A DNA stretch of 64,000 nucleotides from JAAZCI01 sp046462535 (lineage in GTDB: Bacteria; Pseudomonadota; Gammaproteobacteria; Cardiobacteriales; Wohlfahrtiimonadaceae): assembly GCA_046462535.1 (NCBI GenBank), contig JBKGVF010000018.1:111881-175880 (forward strand), in the 5' to 3' direction. The position numbers and the translations under genes are program-made. Shown piece by piece: positions 7,638 through 19,855 of the stretch. Positions within the stretch are counted from its first letter, which is position 1. Every line of letters begins with the position of its first letter. Under the pieces are notes generated by a model. The model saw nothing but the letters and a program-made list of their open reading frames with translations, was not told where the DNA came from and searched no databases.

Positions 7638-9308
7638 ATGTTGATTGATCTCTACATTAAAAATTTTGCCATTATTGAAGAGCTTCATCTTGAGTTTTGG
7701 CCTAAGCTCACTGTGATCAGTGGTGAAACCGGCGCAGGAAAATCCATCACTGTTGATGCCCTCTCAGCTGTATTAGGGGGACGTTGTAGTGCAGAGATGA
7801 TCTACCAGGAGCGGGAGCAGGGGGAAGTTATTGCCACCTTTGATGTCACCCAATTTCCTCCAGCAAAACGGTGGCTAAAAGAGAATGCTTTAGAGAGTGA
7901 GGATCATCTGGCTATTTTACGCCGTGTTATCTCTAAAAATGGACGCAGTCGCGGTTTTATCAATGGCCGTGCAATGCCACTCCATGCCTTAAAAGCCTTT
8001 GGTGAGCTCTTAATTGATATCCATGGGCAACACGCCCATCAATCATTAATGAAGCCCAGTCATCAACGAAAGTTAGTGGATCTCTACTCCGACAGTGAAG
8101 CGGATTTTATTGCGCTAACTGAGATCGCTCAAACCATCAAGATGTTAGAAGAGCGACTCGAAGCCTTAATGAATCAGGATGACCATGCGCAAGAGCGTAT
8201 CAACTTCCTTAAATTTCAATTAGCTGAGTTTGAGGCAGTTGCCCCTAAAGAGAATGAGTGGAGTGAGATCTCTGAGCGTTTTCACTATCTCAGTAATCAC
8301 GAGGAGCGCCTTACAACAGTAGAAGAGGCGTTAACCACTTTAAGTGACGAAAATCACGGTATCACTAAACAGATTAACTATCTACTCAATAGTATTGCCG
8401 ACTTTGCTAAGCGGGATGAGGACTTTAACAATCTTCATGAGATGCTCTCAAATGCCCTAATTCTCTGTAATGAGTCAGAAAATGAGCTGCAGCGCCATCT
8501 TGATGTCGAAAACTTTGATGAAGAGGAATTACAACATCTTGATCATCGCATGAGAGAGCTCAATAGCCTTGCCCATAAACATCGTATAGAGCCAGAGATG
8601 CTGCTACAAAAGCAGGCTGATCTTGAAGCGGAGCTATCAGATACTGAAGTGACCGATGATCTCCTCCTCGACCTTAAAGAGGAGATTAAGCGTTATGGGA
8701 AGAAGTGGCAACAGCTTGCCGATAAGATCACCGAGAAGCGAAAAAGAGGGATTAAATCCCTCAATAGAAAGATCACCGCATCGATGCAAGATCTTGCTAT
8801 GGAAGGGGGCATTTTTGAAATCAGACTAACCGCTAATCCCCCCTATCATGCCCATGGTAATGAGTCGATTGAGTACTTCGTTACCGCAAACCCAGGACAA
8901 CCTCTAATGCCGCTCAATCGGGTAGCATCAGGAGGTGAGCTTGCACGAATAAGTCTCGCAATTGCTGTTATTATCAGTCTTAAATCTACCCTCCCCGTTC
9001 TTGTCTTCGATGAGGTGGATACCGGTGTCGGTGGGGCGGTTGCCGAAATGATTGGAAAGCACCTTCAAGATTTAAGTGACGGCCGCCAGGTGATCTGTGT
9101 AACCCATCTCCCCCAAGTCGCAAGCTTCGGTCATAACCATCTCTATGTACATAAACAGAAAGAGAAGAATCAGACTACAACCGCCATAAAAATGTTAAAT
9201 GAGGAGGAGCGTATTAAAGAGATTGCCCGCATGCTTGGTGGCGTTACCTTAACCGATGCCACCTATCAACATGCTCGAGAGATGCTAAAGAGCGCCGGCC
9301 AATCTTAA
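7638..9308 (+). CDS. recN: DNA repair protein RecN
   Basis: This is an SMC-like ATPase that helps repair double-strand breaks and hold sister DNA together. Its 556 residues match the family length (E. coli 553). Walker A GETGAGKS lies at about 30-37. The middle is coiled coil (about 155-370, rich in Glu, Leu, Lys and Gln). The C-terminal head carries the signature ASGGELARISLA and Walker B LPVLVFDEVDTGVGG. There is an AAGGAG site before the ATG. I see no clear LexA-type CTG-N10-CAG operator immediately upstream, although recN is SOS-induced in E. coli. The short gene before it suggests they share a promoter. Confidence 0.95.
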   Translation: MLIDLYIKNFAIIEELHLEFWPKLTVISGETGAGKSITVDALSAVLGGRCSAEMIYQEREQGEVIATFDVTQFPPAKRWLKENALESEDHLAILRRVISKNGRSRGFINGRAMPLHALKAFGELLIDIHGQHAHQSLMKPSHQRKLVDLYSDSEADFIALTEIAQTIKMLEERLEALMNQDDHAQERINFLKFQLAEFEAVAPKENEWSEISERFHYLSNHEERLTTVEEALTTLSDENHGITKQINYLLNSIADFAKRDEDFNNLHEMLSNALILCNESENELQRHLDVENFDEEELQHLDHRMRELNSLAHKHRIEPEMLLQKQADLEAELSDTEVTDDLLLDLKEEIKRYGKKWQQLADKITEKRKRGIKSLNRKITASMQDLAMEGGIFEIRLTANPPYHAHGNESIEYFVTANPGQPLMPLNRVASGGELARISLAIAVIISLKSTLPVLVFDEVDTGVGGAVAEMIGKHLQDLSDGRQVICVTHLPQVASFGHNHLYVHKQKEKNQTTTAIKMLNEEERIKEIARMLGGVTLTDATYQHAREMLKSAGQS

Positions 9309-9350
9309 GTCGCTTCCAAGCCAATCTTCTCTATCTACAAGGAGTTACTC

Positions 9351-10103
9351 ATGAATCAACCACTAAGATCTCTCCCCCTTCTATCGGGGATACTACTGCT
9401 CTCAGGATGCTTAAATAGTATGAGCCCTGATATGGTGATGAACCTTGGTCTTAAGGGGGCACAAGCCTTAACCCTCAATAATGAGACTATCGCTACGATG
9501 GCCCACCAATCATGCCAAGAGGCTGATCAAAACCATAAAATAGCAGCAGCCAACAGTCAGTACGTCAAACGTCTCAATAAAATTAAGCAGGGGCTTCCTA
9601 AGTCCGTTAATGGGCAGACACTCCAATATAAGGTCTACCTAAAAGCAGAGCCTAATGCCTGGGCTATGCCCAATGGATGCATTCGTCTCTATTCAGGGCT
9701 TATGGATATGATGGATGATGATGAGATTCGTGGCGTTTTAGGGCATGAAATTGGTCATATCGCTCTAGGGCACGCCACCAATAGAATGCGTACTGCAGCT
9801 ATGGCTTCCCTCGGACGCGATCTCTTAAGCAGTAGCAGTAATGCCACTCTTTCCTCCTTAAGTCGCTCCGATTTAGGGGCTCTAGGGGAGGGATTTATTA
9901 ATGCCCAATTCTCACAAAAGCAGGAGCTAGAGGCCGATCAATACTCAGTGGAACTCCATCTACGAGAGAATCGTGATCCTCTTCCTATCGCATCCGCTTT
10001 CGATAAGTTAGCTCAACTAGGAAATCGCAGCTCCCTCTTTAGTACCCATCCTGCTCCTAAAGCACGTGCAGAACGGATCCGACAACAGCTCCAGCAGCAG
10101 TAA
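9351..10103 (+). CDS. M48-family metalloprotease lipoprotein, LoiP/YcaL-like
   Basis: This is a zinc protease of the cell envelope. It has 250 residues, with a lipoprotein signal ending in LLSGC (Cys20 as acylation site). The M48 catalytic motif HEIGH lies at 132-136, and the third zinc ligand is likely Glu in ELEADQYS at about 205-212. E. coli relatives LoiP (YggG) and YcaL handle misfolded outer-membrane proteins. The residues after the acylated Cys are LNSM, with no Asp at +2, so transport to the outer membrane is expected. It stands alone after recN and is followed by a strong hairpin. Confidence 0.87.
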   Translation: MNQPLRSLPLLSGILLLSGCLNSMSPDMVMNLGLKGAQALTLNNETIATMAHQSCQEADQNHKIAAANSQYVKRLNKIKQGLPKSVNGQTLQYKVYLKAEPNAWAMPNGCIRLYSGLMDMMDDDEIRGVLGHEIGHIALGHATNRMRTAAMASLGRDLLSSSSNATLSSLSRSDLGALGEGFINAQFSQKQELEADQYSVELHLRENRDPLPIASAFDKLAQLGNRSSLFSTHPAPKARAERIRQQLQQQ

Positions 10104-10148
10104 AGTAATGAGCAATCCTTTACCCCCTTTCAACATAATGGAGATAAG

Positions 10149-10181
10149 AGAGCGCCGACCCTTGATCGGCATCGGCGCTCT
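10149..10181. terminator. Bidirectional terminator hairpin between convergent genes
   Basis: AGAGCGCCGA pairs perfectly with TCGGCGCTCT around a 13-base loop. A short T tract follows on the plus strand (TTTAATC). The hairpin lies between the plus-strand LoiP-like gene and a minus-strand lipoprotein gene, so it can serve both, though neither side has a long U run. Confidence 0.75.
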
Positions 10182-10245
10182 TTAATCATTCATAGTAGAG
10201 TCGACTCAATCACTAAGAGAGATAGAGCCTTTAATAAGTAATAAG

Positions 10246-10779
10246 TTATGGAACTAAGGTAAAGCTCTCAATAATAGAGCGATACTCCTCCTCTTTTGTT
10301 GGACCTGCCGCACATAACGAGATCATAGAGTCCTCAGCTAATACATAGCGGCAATACTCATAAATACTCTCACCATTTAATACCGGCATCTCAAAATCAA
10401 AATAGTACCCCTCCTGAACCTCTGAGAAATACTCATCAGAGGTACTAATCTCCCCTATTACCTCTTTTATTTTTTGATGTAATAATTCAATCGTAACCCC
10501 CTCAGGAGCTGTATGAGTTAATCCGTAAACGATAGGACCATTAAGTGGATCCCCATAGTACGAAAGATAATCAACAGCTGTTAACTCAATTCCCCCACTA
10601 ATCCGACTGACAAGCTGTTCATAGACATCACTCTGATAGCCATCTAGATACTTATCTGGAAGGGTTAGTTGATAGAGCTTACTTGCAGAGGGGCGATCAA
10701 CCATCTTCTCACTCTCATCGGCACAACCCGCAATAAGAAGAAGTGTTAATCCCGCGACGACTAAACGTTTACTCTCCAT
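10246..10779 (-). CDS. Predicted lipoprotein of unknown function
   Basis: This is a 177-residue protein with a lipoprotein signal (VVAGLTLLLIAGC, Cys19). The mature part is acidic, with several Tyr residues and two more Cys (in YCRYVL and SLCAAG, about 145 and 158) that could form a disulfide. I recognise no family. The ATG at 10779 gives a proper signal peptide; an upstream in-frame ATG at 10833 would add 18 residues before it and is less likely. It lies 69 bases after holC on the same strand and may share its transcript. The shape (lipobox plus about 155 periplasmic residues) suggests an envelope-anchored protein. Confidence 0.65.
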   Translation of the reverse strand: MESKRLVVAGLTLLLIAGCADESEKMVDRPSASKLYQLTLPDKYLDGYQSDVYEQLVSRISGGIELTAVDYLSYYGDPLNGPIVYGLTHTAPEGVTIELLHQKIKEVIGEISTSDEYFSEVQEGYYFDFEMPVLNGESIYEYCRYVLAEDSMISLCAAGPTKEEEYRSIIESFTLVP

Positions 10780-10848
10780 TAAATTTAAAACCTTTTCAGC
10801 AAAACAAGCCCTATATATACCACAATCGAGCAATCGGCTCGAAAAAAG

Positions 10849-11280
10849 CTATAATTTATGGGTCTGAATCTGATCGCCCCGCCCCCGATAGAAACGGTAG
10901 CGGTCTCGACTCTGCTCAATATTGACGGGATTTGTGGTAATAATCTCAAAAATCCGCCGAAAAGAATCAATATTTTCAGGAATCTGTACCCCAAGATTTA
11001 TTAAGAGGGAGTATTGCGGTAACGACCATCCCTGAGCACCTAAATAGATAAAATCTTCAGAGGTGATATCCTCCTCTCCCCGAATTAATTGGTGAGGAAT
11101 AAATGAGGTAGCACTGATGCCCCATATGGTACGATCAATCTGCCTTAAAGTATTAAAATCCTCATGATAGATATAGGTTGGCTCTTTAGCGGCATATGCC
11201 TTCTCAATTAATTTAAGAAGAAGCCCTAACCGAGCACTATCCCGATCTGTAGGAAGAACATAGAAACTCACCTCTGCCAT
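10849..11280 (-). CDS. holC: DNA polymerase III subunit chi
   Basis: HolC links the clamp-loader complex to single-strand binding protein, in partnership with psi (HolD). It has 143 residues (E. coli 147). The N-terminus (EVSFYVLP followed by LLLKLIEKAYAAKEPTYIYH) and the loop WGISATSFIPHQL match the chi family pattern (FY.L......A...c.L..ka...g....i......LD..LW......FlPH). In many gammaproteobacteria holC sits between pepA and valS, divergent from lptFG. Here pepA and valS are absent from the window, and the divergent neighbour is tgt followed by lptFG. Confidence 0.87.
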   Translation of the reverse strand: MAEVSFYVLPTDRDSARLGLLLKLIEKAYAAKEPTYIYHEDFNTLRQIDRTIWGISATSFIPHQLIRGEEDITSEDFIYLGAQGWSLPQYSLLINLGVQIPENIDSFRRIFEIITTNPVNIEQSRDRYRFYRGRGDQIQTHKL

Positions 11281-11409
11281 AGCGATTACTTATCCAAGAT
11301 TGCCCTAAAAGAGTAAATAATTGGTGTAATACTGAAATCATCACCATTAAGAGGTAAAATAATACCATTAAAATTACCGATTCCCTAACCTAATCAGAGT
11401 AGAGATTAA

Positions 11410-12543
<1,134 letters not shown>

Positions 12544-12549
12544 CCCATC

Positions 12550-13614
12550 ATGAGTATTCTACAACGCTATATTGGCCGTGAGATCCTCACCACATTTATT
12601 GCGGTGATTTTGATTCTTATCTCAATCCTTCTTACACAGCGATTAGCACTCTACCTTAATGAGGCTACAAGTGGGGGGCTTTCACAATCCGCTATCTTAT
12701 CTTTAGTGGGGCTGCAGGTTATTCGTTTCCTAGCTGAGCTGCTCCCTTTAAGCTTTCTACTCGCCTCGATTATCGCTTTCGGACGGCTCTATAAAGATAG
12801 TGAAATGGCGGCCCTCTTTGCGCTTGGAATGCCCATTAAAACCCTCTACCAAATTCTCCTGCTCTTAGCGATTCCCCTAATGATTATAATTACTCTCTTA
12901 AACTTTTGGGTTGTCCCTGAAGTGGCTAAAACGCAGGATATCGTCCTCCATAAGGCTCGCGAAAGTGCTAAAGTTACAGTCTTAAAGCCTGGTGTTTTCA
13001 AATCGTTTGCTAATAAACATACCGTCTATGTTGAGAGCATAAGCAATAAAGGAGAGCAATTAAATAATGTCTTCATTCACTCTAAAGAGTATTCAGGCAA
13101 TAGGGAGGTCGGCTATTCTGTCACCACCGCTCGTTATGGTGAGCAGCTCATCGATGAGGAGGGGGCACGCTTTGTTGTGCTTAAAGAGGGATCACGCTTT
13201 ACCGATAAAGAGGGGGTAAGGGAGAAACTCTACTTCCAACATCTGACACTACGTTTAGAGGCGGCTAGTGATGCCTTTGCTCATAAAGCCCTCTCTCTCT
13301 CCACAAAGGAGTTAATTGAAGAGCCACAACCAAAGCATCTTGCAGAGTTACACCGTAGAATTGCAGGACCTCTCTCCGTTTTAATCTTAATTCTTATGAT
13401 TCCTGCCTTAGCTCACTCACGTCCTCGGGAAGGGCAATTTAATAAACTAATCGTAGCCCTCATTCTCTATGTGATCTACTTTAATCTTCTTGGTATTGGA
13501 CAAAGCTGGATAGAGCGAGGGCGTATCGCCCCTATCTTTGGGCTCTGGTGGGCACACGCTATTATGTTGATCGTGGGATTAATCATCGCACGACTTCACC
13601 ATAAACAGGTTTAA
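12550..13614 (+). CDS. lptF: LPS export ABC transporter permease LptF
   Basis: This is one half of the LptB2FG inner-membrane pump that extracts lipopolysaccharide and feeds it to the LptC-A-DE bridge. It has 354 residues (E. coli 366). There are three helices near each end (about 15-115 and 275-350) around a periplasmic beta-jellyroll domain (about 120-265). The sequence RYIGREILTTF at the start and RPREGQ in the C-terminal helices fit LptF. It is followed by lptG with an 11-base gap. The two always act together with LptB, whose gene is not in this window. Confidence 0.92.
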   Translation: MSILQRYIGREILTTFIAVILILISILLTQRLALYLNEATSGGLSQSAILSLVGLQVIRFLAELLPLSFLLASIIAFGRLYKDSEMAALFALGMPIKTLYQILLLLAIPLMIIITLLNFWVVPEVAKTQDIVLHKARESAKVTVLKPGVFKSFANKHTVYVESISNKGEQLNNVFIHSKEYSGNREVGYSVTTARYGEQLIDEEGARFVVLKEGSRFTDKEGVREKLYFQHLTLRLEAASDAFAHKALSLSTKELIEEPQPKHLAELHRRIAGPLSVLILILMIPALAHSRPREGQFNKLIVALILYVIYFNLLGIGQSWIERGRIAPIFGLWWAHAIMLIVGLIIARLHHKQV

Positions 13615-13625
13615 TAAGGTACTTT

Positions 13626-14663
13626 ATGTTACGAATTGATCGCTACATCTTTAAAACAACACTCCTCTTTACACTCTTCTCACTCATTCTGCTCTCAATT
13701 ATTGAAACACTCTTTACGGCACTTAATGAGATGCAGATGTTGACCGAGGAGTATACCCTCTCAGATATGGGGCTCTTTCTCTTCTACGATGCCCCTGCCC
13801 GCCTCTACCGAATATTTCCAATGTCACTACTATTAGGGTGTCTAGTCGGTTTAGGGGAGCTCTCATCTAATAATGAGCTTACCGCTATTCGTACATCAGG
13901 ATTTAGTAAAGTACGCACCATCTATGGTGCCATTATAGCTGTACTCCTATTGAGTGCAGGTAACGTCCTTCTTGGAGAATACCTCATCCCTTATACTGCT
14001 GCAGAAGCAAAAACAGCCCAAAAGAAGGAGATAACCACCCCCGGATTTTGGGCAATTAGCCAAGAGTATACGATTGAAGTTACCAATTTGGAGCCCGATC
14101 GATTATTAGGCATCAATCTCTATAAAGTAAAAGAGCAGGAGCTCACCCATATTATCAAAGCTAAAGAGGCGCTCTTAAAGAGTGAGGCATGGATTATCCC
14201 TTCAGCTGAAGAGACAACAGTCACCGATCAATACATTAAGCAGGAGCTGCAGGAGGAGATTGAACTCCCCATCTTAATTGACAAGAATGCTCTGACAGCT
14301 CTCACAGCAACCCCCGAAGAGCTCCCATTAACTAAGCTGAAGCACTTTATCGGTTATCTCGATAATAATGGGCTCGATAGTGGTGAGTATCGCTTAGCCT
14401 TTTGGAGTAAGCTCTTCAACCCCTTAACCAATCTCGCGATGCTCCTTATCGCTTCTCCACTCATCTTTGCACAGCAGAGACAACAGGGGATCGGTGCGCG
14501 GATTCTCATTGGGATTGTCTTAGGGCTCATTATTTATCTCGTAACGGAGATGTTAGGTCATTTCATTCTCATCTCCGGATACCCCCCTATTGTCGGTGCA
14601 CTCTTCCCAACCATTTTGGCCGTGACGATTGCACTTATACTCTTTAAACTATTGCCTAACTAA
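13626..14663 (+). CDS. lptG: LPS export ABC transporter permease LptG
   Basis: This is the partner of LptF in the LPS export pump. It has 345 residues (E. coli 360) with the same layout: N-terminal helices (about 10-125), a periplasmic domain (about 130-255) and C-terminal helices (about 260-345). Family features include the start RIDRYIFKTTL and LGCLVGLGELSSNNELTAIRTS-like spacing, a conserved cytoplasmic stretch that contacts LptB. It ends the tgt-lptF-lptG run and is convergent with the phosphomannomutase gene. The 54 bases between them hold only a short TCAGCA/TGCTGA hairpin without a T run. Confidence 0.92.
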   Translation: MLRIDRYIFKTTLLFTLFSLILLSIIETLFTALNEMQMLTEEYTLSDMGLFLFYDAPARLYRIFPMSLLLGCLVGLGELSSNNELTAIRTSGFSKVRTIYGAIIAVLLLSAGNVLLGEYLIPYTAAEAKTAQKKEITTPGFWAISQEYTIEVTNLEPDRLLGINLYKVKEQELTHIIKAKEALLKSEAWIIPSAEETTVTDQYIKQELQEEIELPILIDKNALTALTATPEELPLTKLKHFIGYLDNNGLDSGEYRLAFWSKLFNPLTNLAMLLIASPLIFAQQRQQGIGARILIGIVLGLIIYLVTEMLGHFILISGYPPIVGALFPTILAVTIALILFKLLPN

Positions 14664-14717
14664 AGGCTAATTTCAGCAATATGCTGAGCTCTGCCGTAAA
14701 TGCGCTCTACTCTATAC

Positions 14718-16130
14718 TTATAGGTAGGTATGAATCAGCTGATCTAGCTCCTGAAGTTGCTTCTCTAAGAGTCGCTGATCGCCTAATGTCTCTAGATTAA
14801 GCCGCAGAAGTGGCTCAGTATTTGAGGAGCGCAAGTTAAAACGCCACTTACTAAAGGTGATGCTTAATCCATCACAATAATCGATCGATAGAGCCTCATC
14901 CTCATAGTGGGTCTGAATCGCGGCGATAATCGTGGCTCCATCCCCTTCTAAAGGGTAATTAACCTCTTCACTACAGGGGTGCGCCTTCTGATAATGCTTC
15001 ACTAAAGAGCTCAACTTAACCCCTTTTCGCAATATCAAATTTGCAACTAAAATCCATGGAATCATTCCTGAATCACAATTATAAAAGTGCTTAAAATAGT
15101 GATGACCGCTCGACTCTCCACCATAAAGCGCATTATACTTGGCCATAGCTGCCTTCATAGGAGAGTGTCCACCACCGGTGATAATCAACTCCCGTTGCGC
15201 ACTCTCTGCTGCACTTTGTGCCGCTCCTACTAACCGGGAATCGATCACTACAGGGGCTCTCTCTAAATCTTTTTCCGAGAGTGATTCAATTAAGAGGGCA
15301 ATAAGATAGCTGCTATCAATAAAATTCCCCTCATGATCGAAGAGGAAACAGCGATCAAAGTCCCCATCCCACGCAACACCAAAATCGGCTTGATGCGCTA
15401 AAATAGCTTCTACAGTGTCTCTGCGGCGCTCCGGCAAGAGCGGATTAGGGACTCCATTAGGAAAAGTGCCATCTGGTTCCCCATCAATAATGATCATCTC
15501 AATAGGGAGTTGAGTAGCCAATTTCTTTAATACCAACCCTGCAGTTCCATTCCCCGGATTGGCCACAATTTTCAGTGATGCACTCCCCTCCTTTCGAGTG
15601 GTTGAATCCCAAAAGCGAATAATCTTCTGAATATAGGCAGAGCGCTCGGAGACCTGCTCAATCCAACAGTCATTCCCTATTTTCAGCTGTTCAATACGAG
15701 CCAAAAGATCCGCAGGAGGTTTTAATTGCTCCCCATTAAGACGAATATAGTTGGAGAGCTCTCGCAATCCACTCTCTAGCGAGATCGGTAAGGCTCCACG
15801 ACGCACTAACTTCATCCCATTTTCATCTTTAGGGTTATGGCTAGCCGTCAACATAATTCCCCCACAACAATCTAAGTGGAGGGTCTGGAAGTAGACCTCT
15901 TCAGTCCCACACAGCTTTAAGGTATATACCGTTGCCCCCCCGTCAGAGAGGCCTAATGCTAATGCTGCATGGAGCGCGGGACTACTTAAACGCGCATCAT
16001 ATCCAATTACAACACGCTCTGCCTGATAAAGAAAAACGAAGGCTCTGCCTAAACGGTAAGCAAAGCCTTCGTTAATAATATCAGGATAACGCCCACGAAT
16101 ATCGTATGCTTTAAATCCTGGAAGTAACAT
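14718..16130 (-). CDS. manB: Phosphomannomutase/phosphoglucomutase (CpsG/ManB type)
   Basis: It interconverts mannose 6-phosphate and mannose 1-phosphate, and possibly the glucose phosphates, giving sugar precursors for surface polysaccharide. It has 470 residues with four domains of the alpha-D-phosphohexomutase superfamily. The phosphoserine loop is TASHNPKDENG (about 95-105), the metal loop DGDFDRC (about 244-250), the sugar loop GGESSGHH (about 325-332) and the phosphate site RSSNTEPLLRLN near the C-terminus. The N-terminus FKAYDIRG is like E. coli CpsG. A bifunctional AlgC-like enzyme is possible. It follows purA on the same strand by 28 bases. No mannose-dependent cluster is adjacent. 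Confidence 0.86.
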   Translation of the reverse strand: MLLPGFKAYDIRGRYPDIINEGFAYRLGRAFVFLYQAERVVIGYDARLSSPALHAALALGLSDGGATVYTLKLCGTEEVYFQTLHLDCCGGIMLTASHNPKDENGMKLVRRGALPISLESGLRELSNYIRLNGEQLKPPADLLARIEQLKIGNDCWIEQVSERSAYIQKIIRFWDSTTRKEGSASLKIVANPGNGTAGLVLKKLATQLPIEMIIIDGEPDGTFPNGVPNPLLPERRRDTVEAILAHQADFGVAWDGDFDRCFLFDHEGNFIDSSYLIALLIESLSEKDLERAPVVIDSRLVGAAQSAAESAQRELIITGGGHSPMKAAMAKYNALYGGESSGHHYFKHFYNCDSGMIPWILVANLILRKGVKLSSLVKHYQKAHPCSEEVNYPLEGDGATIIAAIQTHYEDEALSIDYCDGLSITFSKWRFNLRSSNTEPLLRLNLETLGDQRLLEKQLQELDQLIHTYL

Positions 16131-16158
16131 CTCTCTACCTAGTTTTTACCTATAGCAG

Positions 16159-17466
<1,308 letters not shown>

Positions 17467-17522
17467 CTATCAAATCAAAATACTCATTAAATATTTAAGT
17501 AAAAAATAGAGAGTGAAAGTCC

Positions 17523-17547
17523 CCCTTATTTATTTGAACAATAAGGG
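17523..17547 (-). other. Inverted repeat between hflC and purA, possible attenuator
   Basis: CCCTTATT pairs with AATAAGGG over a nine-base loop, just after the hflC stop. No U run follows directly (GGACTTTC comes next), so it is either a weak terminator, a processing site or an mRNA 3'-end stabiliser. Confidence 0.4.
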
Positions 17548-17557
17548 AGCTCCTCCA

Positions 17558-18442
17558 CTACTTCTCATGAAAATGTTTAAAAAACTTGCTATTTGGATCG
17601 AGAATAAAGAGATCTTGTTTATTGTCGAAAGATTTCTCATACGCCTCTAAACTACGGATAAAGCTGTAGAAATCCTCATCAGCTCGATAAGCTCTAGCAT
17701 AGATCTTAGCCGCCTCAGCATCACCTACTCCTCGAATCATCTCTGCACTCTCGTAGGCTTTAGCAAGCATTACCGCACGCGTTCGATCTGCTTCTGCAAC
17801 AATCTCAATATATGAAGCTTGACCCTTAGCTCTTAACTCTTTAGCTACTCGCTCTCGCTCCTTCTCCATACGATCATAGACACTCTGACGAACATCTTGT
17901 GGGAGCTCAACTCCTTTAATGCGAACATCAATAATCTCTACACCAGCAGCCAATCCCTCCTTCTTAATATCGGCAAGAATCTTAGCTTGAATATCACTCC
18001 GGACCGTTTTTCTTGTCTCGTTATTAAATCCTGCTACCACATCCTGAAGCTCTTTCTTACCAAACTCAGCTCTAAACTTATCCTTAATAATAGGATCTAA
18101 AAGTGAGTTATAGACAGCTGAACTTCCCTGAACACGCTCATAGAATGTTTTAGGATCGGTAATTCGCCACTTAACAAAGGTATCAACAATAAGATTCTTC
18201 TTCTCTAACGTTAAAAAGCGCTCTGGCTGTGTCTCTAACGTCTGAATTCGCTTATCAAACTTAAGTACATTCTGCAGAATCGGGACTTTAAAGTAGAGTC
18301 CTGGCTCATCATACGTCTTAATAACCCGACCTAGTTGGAAGTGAAGACCACTCTCCCACTGATTGATAATAAAGACTGATTGGCTGATGACAAAAGCAAC
18401 TACAGCTAATAGAGGAAGAAAGATTCGTTTAAAAAAATTCAT
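17558..18442 (-). CDS. hflC: FtsH regulator HflC
   Basis: This is an SPFH-family inner-membrane protein that forms the large HflKC cage around the FtsH protease and limits its access to membrane substrates. It has 294 residues with one N-terminal membrane anchor (about 7-27). The SPFH/band-7 domain (about 25-200) is followed by a helical segment rich in Glu, Ala and Arg. The stretch QSVYDRMEKERERVAKELRA (about 186-205) is typical of HflC. Its start lies 17 bases after hflK. It is shorter than E. coli HflC (334). Confidence 0.94.
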   Translation of the reverse strand: MNFFKRIFLPLLAVVAFVISQSVFIINQWESGLHFQLGRVIKTYDEPGLYFKVPILQNVLKFDKRIQTLETQPERFLTLEKKNLIVDTFVKWRITDPKTFYERVQGSSAVYNSLLDPIIKDKFRAEFGKKELQDVVAGFNNETRKTVRSDIQAKILADIKKEGLAAGVEIIDVRIKGVELPQDVRQSVYDRMEKERERVAKELRAKGQASYIEIVAEADRTRAVMLAKAYESAEMIRGVGDAEAAKIYARAYRADEDFYSFIRSLEAYEKSFDNKQDLFILDPNSKFFKHFHEK

Positions 18443-18459
18443 GTATTAATTCCTTTCCC

Positions 18460-19761
18460 TTACAATCCACGATTACTCAAGCCGCTACGTCCCTGCCCAC
18501 CAGTCCTAGATGGCGTCTGAGGGGCTCTCTGTTGAGGCTCACTAATCATTAGAGGTCTCTGATCACGTTCCGCTTGATTCTGAGGAAGCTGCTCTTTAAG
18601 TGTACTCACACTATTATCATCTTCTCTACGATTGCTCGACTCTTTACTCCCCTTTAAGATCTCGCTGATTGGCAGCATCATTAAATTGTTACCACCTTCA
18701 CCCATAATAATTTTACTGGTGCGCTCAAGCACCTTCTCCATCGTCTCTAGGTAGAGACGCTCACGTGTCACCTCAGGAGCCTCTTTATACGCCTCAAGGA
18801 GCTGACGATAACGATCGGCCTCACCTTGAGCCTGAGCGATCTTACTATCACGGTATGCTTCTGCTTTCCGTAATTCACGCTCTACCTCACCTCGCGCTTC
18901 AGCGATGCGACTATCACGATATGTCTCCGCCTCATTAATTCTCGCTTGCTCATCTTCTCGTGCACGGATTGCATCAGAAAATGCACTCTGTACCTGCTCG
19001 GGTGGCTGCGCATCCTCAAGGTTAATATTGGTAATAACTAAACCGATGCCATAATCATTAATCACTTTTTGCGCTAAATCCTTAACTTCTTGGGTGAGTC
19101 GCTCACGCCCTTCCGTTAAGACATCATCTAGAATCATCTGACCTACTCGCTCACGTGCAGCACTCTCCACCACCTCTTGTAATGAGCGATGAGGATCGAT
19201 AGAGGCGAACCAGAAGCGTTCAGGATTCTCAGGATCAATCTGATACTGCACCTCAATCTGCACAGATACAATCGCCTCATCCTTCGTAAGCATCATGGCG
19301 GCACCACGTCCACTATCACCGGTAATCTTTTGGGAGTGCCGTTTCTGAATATTGATAATCTGATGATCCCCAAATGGCTTGGGAAAACGCCACGTCAATC
19401 CAGGATCTTTAGAGCGGGTGTATTTACCTAAAAAGAGCTCAACCCCCTTCTCTCCAGCATCAACTTTATAAATTCCTGTTGCCAGCCAGATCACTAAAAT
19501 CACCCCAAGAACTAAAATGAAGAGACCACCTAGACCTTTCGATTCTCCACCATAGATGTTGCCCCCACTTGAAGCATTACCTCCAAAGAGTGATCTTGCT
19601 TTTTTAAAAAACTGATCTAAATCGGGCGCAGCACCATCCCGATCATTAGAGTTTCGCCCCTCGCGACTACCGAGCTCCTCTTGTGGGCGACGCTCACCTG
19701 GATCTGACCCGCGAGTATCTTTTGGCTCTTGCCAAGCCATCTCAATATCGTTCTTTCTCAT
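18460..19761 (-). CDS. hflK: FtsH regulator HflK
   Basis: This is the partner of HflC. It has 433 residues: a Gly/Asn/Asp-rich N-terminal cytoplasmic tail, one membrane helix (about 77-97), the SPFH domain (about 100-270), a long Glu/Arg/Ala-rich helix and a polar Gln/Arg-rich C-terminal tail. The first ATG (19761) has AAAGG about seven bases upstream. The ATG at 19740 gives the MAWQEP start seen in relatives but has a weaker site. Both are possible. It lies between hflX and hflC. Confidence 0.93.
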   Translation of the reverse strand: MRKNDIEMAWQEPKDTRGSDPGERRPQEELGSREGRNSNDRDGAAPDLDQFFKKARSLFGGNASSGGNIYGGESKGLGGLFILVLGVILVIWLATGIYKVDAGEKGVELFLGKYTRSKDPGLTWRFPKPFGDHQIINIQKRHSQKITGDSGRGAAMMLTKDEAIVSVQIEVQYQIDPENPERFWFASIDPHRSLQEVVESAARERVGQMILDDVLTEGRERLTQEVKDLAQKVINDYGIGLVITNINLEDAQPPEQVQSAFSDAIRAREDEQARINEAETYRDSRIAEARGEVERELRKAEAYRDSKIAQAQGEADRYRQLLEAYKEAPEVTRERLYLETMEKVLERTSKIIMGEGGNNLMMLPISEILKGSKESSNRREDDNSVSTLKEQLPQNQAERDQRPLMISEPQQRAPQTPSRTGGQGRSGLSNRGL

Positions 19762-19855
19762 TAATTACCTTTAGACAATAAAACGTATCCGTTACTCTTC
19801 CTATTTGCCAAATTAGCAGTCCTTTAATCTAACAATTCTAACCCGAGAATGCATC

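Noticed and set aside
7600..7640. Possible SOS (LexA) operator before recN.
   Set aside because: I looked for CTG-N10-CAG and found no acceptable match in the immediate upstream region.
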